Shown one piece after another: positions 51,393 to 60,088 of a DNA stretch of 64,000 bases (its first letter is position 1; each line of letters begins with the position of its first letter). The DNA comes from Streptomyces silvae (GTDB taxonomy: Bacteria; Actinomycetota; Actinomycetes; Streptomycetales; Streptomycetaceae), in contig NZ_JAERUC010000207.1 in assembly GCF_016745505.1 (NCBI RefSeq), positions 32,199-96,198 on the forward strand. The letters are read 5' to 3'. Position numbers and translations under genes: made by a program. The notes under the pieces are model-generated. The model did not search any database, was not told where the DNA came from, and was given only the letters and a program-made list of their open reading frames with translations.

Positions 51393-51549
51393 GACCCGCC
51401 CGCGCCACGGCGGCGCACGACCCGCACCACCGGCGCCGCCCGGCACGTGGGCTCCGCGCCGCAAGCATCTTCCGTCGGGCCGGTTCCGTCACCAGGGAGC
51501 AGATACTGGTGGGGAACGGCCCGACTGCTCGACCCAGGAGTCCGCACAC

Positions 51550-54060
51550 ATGGCCAGCACCACGGCAGCCGGGGCTCCGGCGGCGACCGCCGACACCGAG
51601 CCCGCAACCGCCGATGCCAAGCTCGTAACCGCCGATGCCGAGCTCACGATCGGCGGGATGACCTGCGCCTCGTGCGCGGCCCGTGTCGAGAAGAAGCTCA
51701 ACCGGATGGACGGGGTCACCGCCACCGTCAACTACGCGACCGAGAAGGCCCGTGTCTCCTACGGAGCGGGGACCACGCTCGACGACCTCGTGGCCACCGT
51801 CGTGAAGACCGGTTACACGGCCCGGCCCGTCACCCGCCCTGAACCCGCGGCCGGCCTCGGCGCTCCCGAGGACGAAGCCCCACCCCGCACCGCCCGGACC
51901 GTCCAGGACCGCACGAACGACACAGACGGCACAGGCGGCACGGACAGCCAGGGCCGCCAGGACGACGGCAGCAGCATCGAAAGCGGCGGCGAGGACGGCA
52001 CGCACAGCGCCGACAGCCCGCGCGGCGAAGACGCGGCCCACCAGGACCCGGCCGAGCGCGCCGCCGACGACGCCCTCGCCGCACTCCGGCAGCGCCTCCA
52101 GGTCTCGGCGGTGCTCGCCGTGCCGGTCGTCCTGATGGCCATGGTCCCCGCCCTCCAGTTCGACAACTGGCAGTGGCTCTCCCTCACCCTCGCCGCCCCC
52201 GTCGTCATCTGGGGCGGCCTGCCCTTCCACCGCGCCGCCTGGTCGAACCTCCGGCACGGCGCGGCGACGATGGACACCCTGGTGTCCCTGGGCACGCTCG
52301 CGGCGTTCAGCTGGTCGGTCTGGGCCCTGTTCCTGGGCTCCGCGGGCATGCCGGAGATGCGGCACGGCTTCGATGTCACCGGCGCCCGGTCCGACCCCTC
52401 CTCCACGATCTATCTGGAGGTGGCGGCCGGGGTCGTCGCCTTCATCTTGCTCGGCCGTTATCTGGAGGCACGGTCCAAGCGGAAGGCCGGCGCCGCCCTG
52501 CGTGCGCTGCTCCACCTCGGCGCCAAGGACGTCACGGTGCTCCGCCCGGAGGACGGTCCGGGGCACGGGGCGACGGAGGTACGCATCCCCGTCGGGCAGT
52601 TGCTCGTCAGGGACCGGTTCGTCGTGCGGCCCGGCGAGAAGATCGCCACCGACGGCACCGTCGTCGACGGCTTCTCGGCCGTGGACGCCTCCATGCTCAC
52701 CGGGGAGTCCCTCCCGGTGGACGCCGCCCCGGGCGACTCCGTCACCGGTGCCACCCTCAACATGTCCGGACGGCTGGTCGTCGAGGCCACCCGCGTCGGC
52801 GCCGGCACCCGGCTGGCCCGGATCACCGCGCTCGTCGAGGACGCGCAGAGCGGCAAGGCCGCCGCGCAGCGCCTCGCGGACCGGATCTCCGCGGTCTTCG
52901 TCCCCGTGGTGCTGCTGATCGCCCTGGGGACACTGGTCGGCCGGTTGCTCGCCACCGACGACGTCACGGCCTCGTTCACCGCCGCCGTCGCCGTACTGAT
53001 CATCGCCTGCCCCTGCGCCCTGGGGCTCGCCACTCCCACGGCCCTCCTGGCCGGCACCGGGCGCGGTGCGCAGCTCGGCATCCTCATCAAGGGTCCCGAG
53101 GTCCTGGAGACGGCACGGAGGGTCGACACGGTCGTCCTCGACAAGACGGGCACGGTGACCACCGGCCGCATGGCGCTCGGACGCGTCCACACCGCACCCG
53201 GGACGAGCGAGGCCGACGTACTCCGGTTCGCGGGGGCCGTCGAGCACGCCTCGGCGCACCCCGTGGCCCGCGCCGTCGCCGCGGGGGCGGCTTCCCGCAC
53301 GGGTTCGGCGCTGCCCGTGCCGGCGGACTTCACCGACGTACCGGGCCTCGGGGTACGCGGCACCGTCGAGGGGCACCACGTCCTGGCCGGCCGCGCACAG
53401 TTCCTCGCCGATGCCGGGGTCGCCCTGCCGGCGCCCCTGGCCGACGCCCTGACCCGTGCGGCGGCTCAGGGCCGTACGACGGTCGCCGTGGCCTGGGACG
53501 GCCTGGCGAGGGGTGTGCTGGAGGTGTCGGACACGGTGAAGGAGAGCAGCGCGGAGGCCGTCGCGGAGCTCCGCACGCTGGGCCTCGATCCGGTCCTGCT
53601 GACCGGGGACAACCGCGCAGCGGCGGACGCCGTGGCCCGCGAGGTCGGGATCGACACGGTGTTCGCGGAGGTCCTGCCGGAGGAGAAGGCCCAGGTCGTA
53701 CGGCGTCTTCAGGCCGGGGGCAGGTCCGTCGCGATGGTCGGCGACGGCATCAACGACGCGGCGGCCCTCGCCGTGGCCGATCTCGGCCTGTCGATGGGCA
53801 CCGGGACGGACGCCGCGATCGAGGCCGGGGACCTCACGCTGGTTCGTGGAGATCTTAAGGTGGCCCCTGCCGCCATCCGCCTGTCGAGGCGTACTCTGTC
53901 CACCATCAGAAGCAACCTCTTCTGGGCGTTCGGCTACAACGTGGCCGCACTGCCTCTCGCCGCGTTCGGGCTGCTCAGCCCCATGATCGCGGGTGCGGCA
54001 ATGGCGTTCTCGTCGGTCTTCGTCGTGACGAACAGCCTGAGGTTGCGCTCCTTCACATAA
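51550..54060 (+). CDS. copA: copper-translocating P1B-type ATPase
   Basis: An 836-residue Cu(I) exporter. One N-terminal HMA domain has MTCASC (residues 37-42). A linker at about 95-178, rich in Asp, Gly, Thr and Ser, precedes eight membrane helices. The metal channel motif is ACPCALGLATP (Cys487, Cys489), the phosphorylation site DKTGT (Asp531), the nucleotide site includes EHASAHPVARAVA, and the hinge is MVGDGINDAAAL. TGES/GES is seen in SMLTGESLPV. The family usually has 750 residues, the excess being the linker. AGGAG precedes the ATG. It is co-regulated with copZ for copper detoxification. Confidence 0.95.
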   Translation: MASTTAAGAPAATADTEPATADAKLVTADAELTIGGMTCASCAARVEKKLNRMDGVTATVNYATEKARVSYGAGTTLDDLVATVVKTGYTARPVTRPEPAAGLGAPEDEAPPRTARTVQDRTNDTDGTGGTDSQGRQDDGSSIESGGEDGTHSADSPRGEDAAHQDPAERAADDALAALRQRLQVSAVLAVPVVLMAMVPALQFDNWQWLSLTLAAPVVIWGGLPFHRAAWSNLRHGAATMDTLVSLGTLAAFSWSVWALFLGSAGMPEMRHGFDVTGARSDPSSTIYLEVAAGVVAFILLGRYLEARSKRKAGAALRALLHLGAKDVTVLRPEDGPGHGATEVRIPVGQLLVRDRFVVRPGEKIATDGTVVDGFSAVDASMLTGESLPVDAAPGDSVTGATLNMSGRLVVEATRVGAGTRLARITALVEDAQSGKAAAQRLADRISAVFVPVVLLIALGTLVGRLLATDDVTASFTAAVAVLIIACPCALGLATPTALLAGTGRGAQLGILIKGPEVLETARRVDTVVLDKTGTVTTGRMALGRVHTAPGTSEADVLRFAGAVEHASAHPVARAVAAGAASRTGSALPVPADFTDVPGLGVRGTVEGHHVLAGRAQFLADAGVALPAPLADALTRAAAQGRTTVAVAWDGLARGVLEVSDTVKESSAEAVAELRTLGLDPVLLTGDNRAAADAVAREVGIDTVFAEVLPEEKAQVVRRLQAGGRSVAMVGDGINDAAALAVADLGLSMGTGTDAAIEAGDLTLVRGDLKVAPAAIRLSRRTLSTIRSNLFWAFGYNVAALPLAAFGLLSPMIAGAAMAFSSVFVVTNSLRLRSFT

Positions 54061-54662
54061 TTTCTACAAAGAGACTTAGATCACACCGATTTGAGGGTAA
54101 CCATCTGATGGGTTGGTGAGTCTAAGAGTGCGATGCCAAGGATGTCTTGGGGGATGTCCGATGGAGTGTCTTGGGGGACGCTCCTGGCAAGCGTTGGCCG
54201 GGGCACGTGCACCGGGGAGCTTTGAGCGGCCCTCCCGTGCGTACGTACCCCGGCAGTCGCACCGCAGTACCAACTGAATACGCACCACTGAGCACCACTG
54301 AAGAACAAGGGAGTTCAGGCTCCCGCGCAGACGCCCGGCCGGATCCCGTGGGGGGAATCCGCTCCGGGATATGGGAAGCGCCCTGTCCGTCGACCCGTGG
54401 GGGGATCGACAGGCGGGGCGCTTCTCGCGTTGCGCCCGAGGGTCGGGTCCGGGGGTGGGCGCCGGGCCGGGGGACATGCGGGGTCCTGTCCCCCGCGCGG
54501 GGGACGTTCAGGTGTCCACCGTGAGGTGACGATCGCGGGCCAGGCGATCCGTAGCGTTCCGGGCAACGGCGGACCACCGGCGAACCACCGGCGGAGCAAG
54601 GGCAACAGCCTCCGCGAACGCCGCCGCCCCTCTCTCCCCCCATCGTCTTCCCGGAGGACACC
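54061..54662. other. 602-bp non-coding block, candidate structured RNA
   Basis: No convincing gene. The first 100 bp are unusually AT-rich for this genome, with pairable segments CTTAGA/TCTAAG around CCATC-T-GATGG (54077-54127). TGTCTTGGGGGA occurs twice (54143-54154, 54167-54178). Tiny frames start at ATG 54143 and 54161 but show no recognisable product. A strong hairpin lies at 54375-54424 and a perfect 18-bp palindrome at 54488-54505. The right part is the leader of the lipoprotein hydrolase gene. An independent small RNA ending at the hairpin is possible. Confidence 0.4.
54375..54424 (+). terminator. strong bulged hairpin in the non-coding block
   Basis: GAAGCGC-CCTGTC pairs with GACAGG-CGGG-GCGCTTC, a 13-bp stem with a 4-nt bulge and a 20-nt loop. 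No T-run follows. It could end transcription from copA or from a small RNA, or form part of a leader. Confidence 0.5.
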
Positions 54663-55568
54663 ATGGCCCGCAGGATCACCCTCACCGCTGTGACCGCACT
54701 GTGCTGCGTGGCGCTGGGCGCGGGGCTCGTGGCGTGCGAGGAGGTCCCCGAGGATTCGGGTTCCGCCTCCCCCGCCCCGTCCGCCTCATCCCCTGCGGAT
54801 GCGAATGCCTTCTCGGGAACGAAGAAGATCAGCGTCGAGGGCCACTCGGTGAACGTCTCCTGCTCCGGTGACGCGGTGGACGGCGGGCCCGTCGTCGTCA
54901 TGATGACCGGACTGGGCGACGACCTGACCAAGATGTCCGGCTTCCAGAAGACCGTGAGCGAGGAGAACCGGGTCTGCTCGTTCGACCGGCTGGGCCAGGG
55001 CGCGAGCGACAAGCCGGCCGGTCCTCGGACCGTCGCCGACAGCGGGAAGATCCTCACCGGCGTGCTCGACCGGGTCGCCGGCGACCGTCCCGTCGTCCTG
55101 GCCGGGCACTCGCTGGGCGGACTGCTCGCCGCGCGGTACGCCCCCGAGCACCAGGACAGGGTCAAGGGACTGGTGCTCATGGACGCCACGTCACCGACCA
55201 CGACCGCCGACATCTCGAAGGTGATCCCCGCGTCGGCCGAGGCCCCTGCCGACGAGCTGCGGGCGCAGACACTCGCGGTGAACAAGGGGGAGAACCCGGA
55301 GATGCTGCTCCTCCCCGACGGGCCGGTCCGTACCGCCGGGGACATCCCGGTGGAGGCCGTCCAGCACGGCGTCCGCTACCTCGGGGAGGTGCCCACGTAC
55401 GGGGACGACCTGGAGCGGGTGTGGACCGAGGGCCAGCACCAGTGGCTCGGCATCTCCACCGACTCCGAGCTCAGCACCGCGGAGAAGAGCGCCCACGACA
55501 TCTACGTCGACCGGCCCGACCTCGCCGTCGCGGCCATCCGGAGCGTCACCGCCCGGGTCACGGGCTGA
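54663..55568 (+). CDS. secreted alpha/beta hydrolase lipoprotein
   Basis: A 301-residue lipoprotein. The signal peptide ends in LVAC (Cys25), then a Ser/Pro/Ala tether to about residue 50. The alpha/beta hydrolase core has VVVMMTGLGDD (oxyanion), VCSFDRLGQGASD, and nucleophile Ser150 in AGHSLGG. An acidic residue in LVLMDATSP follows. Near the C-terminus, HQWLGISTDSELSTAEKSAHDIYVDRPDL should carry the catalytic His, though a cleaner His motif is missing, so activity is likely but not proven. CGGAGGACACC precedes the ATG. It is convergent with citA and ends in a strong hairpin. Confidence 0.85.
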   Translation: MARRITLTAVTALCCVALGAGLVACEEVPEDSGSASPAPSASSPADANAFSGTKKISVEGHSVNVSCSGDAVDGGPVVVMMTGLGDDLTKMSGFQKTVSEENRVCSFDRLGQGASDKPAGPRTVADSGKILTGVLDRVAGDRPVVLAGHSLGGLLAARYAPEHQDRVKGLVLMDATSPTTTADISKVIPASAEAPADELRAQTLAVNKGENPEMLLLPDGPVRTAGDIPVEAVQHGVRYLGEVPTYGDDLERVWTEGQHQWLGISTDSELSTAEKSAHDIYVDRPDLAVAAIRSVTARVTG

Positions 55569-55574
55569 GGCCAA

Positions 55575-55609
55575 GCGGCCCGGGGCCGAGGACAGGGACC
55601 CCGGGCCGC
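55575..55609 (+). terminator. terminator of the lipoprotein hydrolase gene
   Basis: GCGGCCCGGGG (55575-55585) and CCCCGGGCCGC (55599-55609) make a perfect 11-bp stem 6 bp past the stop. Similar GC-rich blocks recur up to 55665. Confidence 0.75.
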
Positions 55610-55700
55610 GGTGCGGGAGCCGGGGCCCCGGGCCGCGTCTTGGGAGCAGGGGCCCTGAGCCGCGTTCCGAGAGCAGCAGGCCCTGCCCCCGAACGCCGAA

Positions 55701-55748
55701 TCGCCCCGTACACCGCGCTCGATGATGACCGAGCACGGTACGGGGCGA
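55701..55748. terminator. second hairpin between convergent genes
   Basis: TCGCCCCGTAC (55701-55711) pairs with GTACGGGGCGA (55738-55748), and the loop can pair further (GCTCG/CGAGC). It probably backs up termination from both sides. Confidence 0.65.
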
Positions 55749-55780
55749 AGGCAGTGGGCCTCGGAGGCCCGTCGTACGAG

Positions 55781-55801
55781 CGGTTCCGCGTGGCGGAACC
55801 G
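55781..55801 (-). terminator. citA terminator
   Basis: CGGTTCCGC and GCGGAACCG form a 9-bp stem with a 3-nt loop, 15 bp past the citA stop. Confidence 0.8.
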
Positions 55802-55815
55802 GCGGTGGTCGAGCC

Positions 55816-57114
55816 TCAGCGGCCTTCGACCGGGACGAAGTCGCGCAGGACCTCGCCGGTGTAGATCTGGCGCGGGCGGCCGATGCGCGATCCCGGCTCC
55901 TTGATCATCTCGTGCCACTGGGCGATCCAGCCGGGGAGCCGGCCGAGCGCGAACAGCACGGTGAACATCTCGGTCGGGAAGCCCATGGCGCGGTAGATCA
56001 GGCCCGTGTAGAAGTCCACGTTGGGGTAAAGGTTGCGCGAGACGAAGTACTCGTCGGAGAGCGCGTGCTCCTCCAGCTTGAGCGCGATGTCGAGCAGCTC
56101 GTCGGACTTGCCGAGCGAGGACAGCACATCGTGGGCCGCGGCCTTGATGATCTTGGCGCGCGGGTCGAAGGACTTGTACACCCGGTGGCCGAAGCCCATC
56201 AGGCGGACGCCGTCCTCCTTGTTCTTCACCTTCTGGATGAAGGAGTCGACGTCGCCGCCGTTGGCCTGGATGCCCTCGAGCATCTCCAGCACCGACTGGT
56301 TGGCGCCACCGTGCAGCGGGCCCCACAGGGCGGAGATGCCGGCGGAGATCGAGGCGAACATGTTCGCCTGCGAGGAGCCGACCAGACGCACGGTGGAGGT
56401 CGAACAGTTCTGCTCGTGGTCCGCGTGCAGGATGAGCAGCTTCTCCAGCGCGGAGACGACGACCGGGTCCGGCACGTACTCCTGGGCCGGGACGGAGAAG
56501 GTCATGCGCAGGAAGTTCTCGACGTAACCGAGGTCGTTGCGCGGGTAGACGAACGGGTGACCGATCGACTTCTTGTACGCGTACGCCGCGATCGTCGGGA
56601 GCTTGGCCAGCAGCCGGATCGTCGAGAGGTGGCGCTGCTCCTCGTCGAACGGGTTGTGGCTGTCCTGGTAGAAGGTGGACAGCGCGCTGACGACCGAGGA
56701 CAGCATGGCCATCGGGTGGGCGTCGCGCGGGAAGCCGTCGAAGAAGCGCTTGACGTCCTCGTGCAGCAGCGTGTGCTGGGTGATCTCGTTCTTGAAGGCC
56801 GACAGCTCGTCGACCTTGGGAAGGTCACCGTTGATCAGCGTGTAGGCGACCTCGAGGAACGTCGAGCTCTCGGCGAGCTGCTCGATCGGGTAGCCGCGGT
56901 ACCGCAGGATGCCCTGTTCACCGTCGAGGTAGGTGATGGCGGATTTATAGGCGGCTGTGTTGCCGTATCCGCTGTCCAGCGTGACCAGGCCCGTATTGGC
57001 CCGGAGCTTCCCGATATCGAAGCCCTTGTCGCCGACGGTGCTGTCGATCACCGGGTAGGTGTACTCGTCATCGCCGTACCGCAGTACTACAGCGTTGTTG
57101 GTGTGCTCGCTCAC
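55816..57114 (-). CDS. citA: citrate synthase
   Basis: A 432-residue type II citrate synthase that condenses acetyl-CoA with oxaloacetate, the entry step of the TCA cycle. It has the N-terminal beta domain GYGNTAAYKSAITYLDGEQGILRYRGYPIEQ, catalytic His in LWGPLHGGANQ, MGFGHRVYKSFDPRA, and catalytic Asp in NLYPNVDFYTG. The GTG at 57114 follows GAGGGATGAC and gives the Streptomyces CitA length; upstream in-frame starts add unconserved residues. It has its own promoter with a palindrome in the spacer and a terminator hairpin at 55781-55801. Usual naming elsewhere is gltA. Confidence 0.97.
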   Translation of the reverse strand: MSEHTNNAVVLRYGDDEYTYPVIDSTVGDKGFDIGKLRANTGLVTLDSGYGNTAAYKSAITYLDGEQGILRYRGYPIEQLAESSTFLEVAYTLINGDLPKVDELSAFKNEITQHTLLHEDVKRFFDGFPRDAHPMAMLSSVVSALSTFYQDSHNPFDEEQRHLSTIRLLAKLPTIAAYAYKKSIGHPFVYPRNDLGYVENFLRMTFSVPAQEYVPDPVVVSALEKLLILHADHEQNCSTSTVRLVGSSQANMFASISAGISALWGPLHGGANQSVLEMLEGIQANGGDVDSFIQKVKNKEDGVRLMGFGHRVYKSFDPRAKIIKAAAHDVLSSLGKSDELLDIALKLEEHALSDEYFVSRNLYPNVDFYTGLIYRAMGFPTEMFTVLFALGRLPGWIAQWHEMIKEPGSRIGRPRQIYTGEVLRDFVPVEGR

Positions 57115-57189
57115 GTCATCCCTCACCGACGTAGTGCCTCTTCTTCGAGGTGCCCTGACTGTCTCCACCCTCCCCCATTTGGCTCAGGA

Positions 57190-57242
57190 GAGTGCACTCG
57201 GGGTCGTCCATTGGACCTACCGACGGCACTGAGTGCCGTCAA
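57190..57242 (-). promoter_or_regulatory. citA promoter with embedded operator
   Basis: On the minus strand TTGACG (57242-57237) and TAGGTC (57219-57214) are 17 bp apart. The spacer is filled by GACGGCACT-G-AGTGCCGTC (57222-57240), a perfect 9-bp inverted repeat. A second palindrome GAGTGCACTC lies at 57190-57199, downstream of the start point. Both share AGTGC, suggesting two binding sites of one regulator. Confidence 0.7.
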
Positions 57243-57311
57243 CTTTCTCATCCTGCCCCCTCCCCTCCGGTTCCGGAAGGGCTCAGTGATGTTTCCCACC
57301 GTTTTGATCGA

Positions 57312-59552
57312 TCATTTTTCCGGGAAGTCTTCGGGCACCCCGCCACGCAGCCGGAAATCCAGTGCCGTGCAGCGTCTGCCTGCGGAAACCGTGCGGACCG
57401 CCTGGCCGATGGCCTTGCGCGAACCGACCAGCACGACCAGCTTCTTGGCCCGCGTCACCGCCGTGTACAGCAGGTTCCGTTGCAGCATCATCCAGGCACT
57501 GGTGGTCACCGGGATGACGACCGCCGGGTATTCGCTGCCCTGCGAGCGGTGGATGGTCATCGCGTAGGCATGGGCGAGCTCGTCCAGTTCGTCGAAGTCG
57601 TACGCGATCTCCTCGTCCTCGTCCGTGAGAACCGTCAGCCGCTGCTCGTCCGCGTCGAGGCCGGTGACGACACCGACCGTACCGTTGAATACCCCGTTCT
57701 CCCCTTTGTCGTAGTTGTTCCGAATCTGCGTCACCTTGTCGCCGACCCGGAAGACCCGGCCGCCGAACCGCTTCTCGGGCAGGCCGGGGCGGCCCGGGGT
57801 GATGGCCTGCTGGAGCAGTCCGTTGAGATGGCCCGCGCCTGCCGGGCCACGGTGCATCGGGGCGAGGACCTGCACGTCGCGGCGGGGGTTCAGGCCGAAC
57901 TTGGCGGGGATGCGGCGGGCCGCGACATCGACGGCGAGGACCCCGGCGTCCTCCGTCTCGTCCTCCACGAACAGGAAGAAGTCGTCCAGGCCCTGGGTCA
58001 GCGGCGGCACCCCGGAGTTGATCCGGTGGGCGTTGGTGACGACGCCCGACTTCTGCGCCTGCCGGAAGATGGTGGTCAGCCGGACCGCCGGGACCGGGCC
58101 GCCCTCGGCGAGCAGGTCCCTCAGCACCTCCCCTGCGCCGACCGACGGCAGCTGGTCCACATCACCGACCAGCAGGAGGTGGGCACCGGGTGCCACGGCC
58201 TTGATGAGCTTGTTGGCGAGCAGCAGATCGAGCATCGAGGCCTCGTCGACGACGACCAGGTCGGCGTCCAGCGGACGGTCGCGGTCGTACGCCGCGTCCC
58301 CGCCGGGCTTCAGCTCCAGCAGCCGGTGCACGGTGGACGCCTCGGCGCCGGTCAGCTCCGAGAGGCGCTTCGCGGCCCGCCCGGTGGGGGCGGCCAGCAC
58401 CACCTTGGCGTTCTTGGCGCGGGCCAGCTCGACGACGGAACGGACGGTGAACGACTTCCCGCAGCCGGGGCCGCCCGTCAGCACGGCGACCTTCTCGGTG
58501 AGGGCGAGCCGGACGGCCGCCTCCTGCTCGCGTGCCAGGGTCGCCCCCGTACGTCCGGCGAGCCAGGTCAGCGCCTTCTCCCAGTCGACGTCCCCGAAGG
58601 CCGGCATCCGGTCCTCCGGCGCCCGCAGCAGGCGCCGGACCTGGGCGGCGAGGGAGAGCTCGGCGCGGTGGAAGGGGACCAGGTAGACGGCGGTCACCGG
58701 CTGCCCGTCCTCGGGGCCCGGCACCTTCTCCCGTACGACGCCCTCCGGGTCCTCGGCGAGCTCGGCCAGGCAGTCGATGACCAGCCCGGTGTCGACCTGC
58801 AGCAGCTTCACCCCGTCGGCGATCAGCCGCTCCTCCGGGAGGAAGCAGTTGCCCTGGTCGGTGGACTGCGACAGCGCGTACTGGAGACCGGCCTTGACCC
58901 GCTCGGGGCTGTCGTGCGGGATGCCGACGGCCTGGGCGATGCGGTCGGCGGTGAGGAAGCCGATGCCCCAGACGTCGGCGGCCAGCCGGTAGGGCTGGTT
59001 CTTCACGACGGAGATCGAGGCGTCCTCGTACTTCTTGTAGATGCGGACGGCGATGGAGGTGGAGACCCCGACGCTCTGGAGGAAGACCATGACCTCCTTG
59101 ATGGCCTTCTGCTCCTCCCAGGCCGCGGCGATCATCTTCGTCCGCTTCGGCCCGAGCCCGGGCACCTCGACGAGCCGCTTCGGGTGCTGCTCGATGATGT
59201 CCAGGGTGTCGACGCCGAAGTGGGTGGTGATGCGGTCGGCCATGACGGGCCCGATGCCCTTGATCAGGCCGGAGCCGAGGTAGCGGCGGATGCCCTGGAT
59301 CGTGGCGGGAAGAATCGTCGTGTAGTTCTCGACGGTGAACTGCTTGCCGAACTGCGGGTGGGAGCCCCAACGCCCCTCCATCCGCAGGGACTCACCGGGC
59401 TGCGCCCCGAGCAGCGACCCGACGACGGTCAGCAGGTCGCCCGCACCGCGCCCGGTGTCGACGCGCGCGACCGTGTACCCGTTCTCCTCGTTGGCGTACG
59501 TGATCCGCTCCAGGACGCCTTCGAGGACAGCCATGTTCGGCATGGTGGTCAT
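57312..59552 (-). CDS. recD2: ATP-dependent RecD2-like DNA helicase
   Basis: A 746-residue SF1B helicase not linked to recBC. The N-terminal OB-like part (VLERITYANEENGYTVARV) is followed by HhH repeats (IKGIGPVMADRI, VPGLGPKRTKMI, about 95-140). The motor has Walker A GGPGCGKSF (360-368), Walker B DEASM, GDVDQLPSVGAGEVL, TIFRQ, and the terminal SF1 motif TIHRSQGSEYPAV..TAVTRAK. RecD2 unwinds 5'-to-3' and acts in recombination and replication-fork repair. The start ATG at 59552 has two in-frame ATGs just after (59543, 59534) and none shows a strong ribosome site. It is transcribed toward citA. Confidence 0.93.
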   Translation of the reverse strand: MTTMPNMAVLEGVLERITYANEENGYTVARVDTGRGAGDLLTVVGSLLGAQPGESLRMEGRWGSHPQFGKQFTVENYTTILPATIQGIRRYLGSGLIKGIGPVMADRITTHFGVDTLDIIEQHPKRLVEVPGLGPKRTKMIAAAWEEQKAIKEVMVFLQSVGVSTSIAVRIYKKYEDASISVVKNQPYRLAADVWGIGFLTADRIAQAVGIPHDSPERVKAGLQYALSQSTDQGNCFLPEERLIADGVKLLQVDTGLVIDCLAELAEDPEGVVREKVPGPEDGQPVTAVYLVPFHRAELSLAAQVRRLLRAPEDRMPAFGDVDWEKALTWLAGRTGATLAREQEAAVRLALTEKVAVLTGGPGCGKSFTVRSVVELARAKNAKVVLAAPTGRAAKRLSELTGAEASTVHRLLELKPGGDAAYDRDRPLDADLVVVDEASMLDLLLANKLIKAVAPGAHLLLVGDVDQLPSVGAGEVLRDLLAEGGPVPAVRLTTIFRQAQKSGVVTNAHRINSGVPPLTQGLDDFFLFVEDETEDAGVLAVDVAARRIPAKFGLNPRRDVQVLAPMHRGPAGAGHLNGLLQQAITPGRPGLPEKRFGGRVFRVGDKVTQIRNNYDKGENGVFNGTVGVVTGLDADEQRLTVLTDEDEEIAYDFDELDELAHAYAMTIHRSQGSEYPAVVIPVTTSAWMMLQRNLLYTAVTRAKKLVVLVGSRKAIGQAVRTVSAGRRCTALDFRLRGGVPEDFPEK

Positions 59553-59714
59553 GGATCCGACCGTATCGGGCGGGTCCGACAGCCGTCGGCCGGACGTCCC
59601 GGCCGCCCGCCGCTGGCGGGTGGCGGGCCGCTGTCCCTATGCTGCGAGCCGTCCACTGCCGTCGCCCAGCCCCCGTCCGGCCCGGCATTCGCACTGTGCC
59701 GCAAGGATTCGCCC

Positions 59715-60050
59715 ATGTCTGTCCGCCGGATGGCCGCCCTGACCGCCATACCCGTCGCCGTACTCCTCCTGGCCGCCTGCGGCAGCGACGAGGTGCACGG
59801 CACGATCACGGAGAAGGAACACAAGGCAGCCCACACCACGTGGAGCAGCAAGCCCGTCACCAAGAGGCAGTGCACCACGAGCAGGAAGGACGGCAGGTCC
59901 AAGAAGTCCTGCCGCACGGTGAAGACCGGCAGCAAGCGCGTCCCGCACCGCGAGCCGGAGTGCTGGCAGATCGAACTCAACGACGACGAGCACGAGTTGT
60001 GCATTTCCAAGACTCGATGGAACAAGGTCCGTGTCGGCGACACGTGGTGA
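59715..60050 (+). CDS. small secreted lipoprotein
   Basis: A 111-residue protein with lipobox LAAC (Cys22). The mature part is basic and hydrophilic: VHGTITEKEHKAAHTTW, two cysteines in a Lys/Ser/Arg-rich middle, and ECWQIELNDDEHELCISK near the end, giving four cysteines that could form two disulfides. It resembles a family of small Streptomyces lipoproteins with GTIxEKxHxPA openings, of unknown role. AAGGA precedes the ATG at 59715. A much longer open frame upstream is an artefact on the strand opposite recD2. Confidence 0.82.
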   Translation: MSVRRMAALTAIPVAVLLLAACGSDEVHGTITEKEHKAAHTTWSSKPVTKRQCTTSRKDGRSKKSCRTVKTGSKRVPHREPECWQIELNDDEHELCISKTRWNKVRVGDTW

Positions 60051-60088
60051 CCCGGCCGGCGTCTCCGACTCCCGGTACCTTCTGCGGC

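Noticed and set aside
54143..54292. Small genes starting at ATG 54143 or 54161
   Set aside because: Products of about 27 and 43 residues match nothing I know and the ribosome sites are ambiguous; kept only as a finding.
57192..59714. Upstream extension of the small lipoprotein frame (950 codons)
   Set aside because: It runs antisense to recD2 with no family match; the lipoprotein begins at its own signal peptide at 59715.
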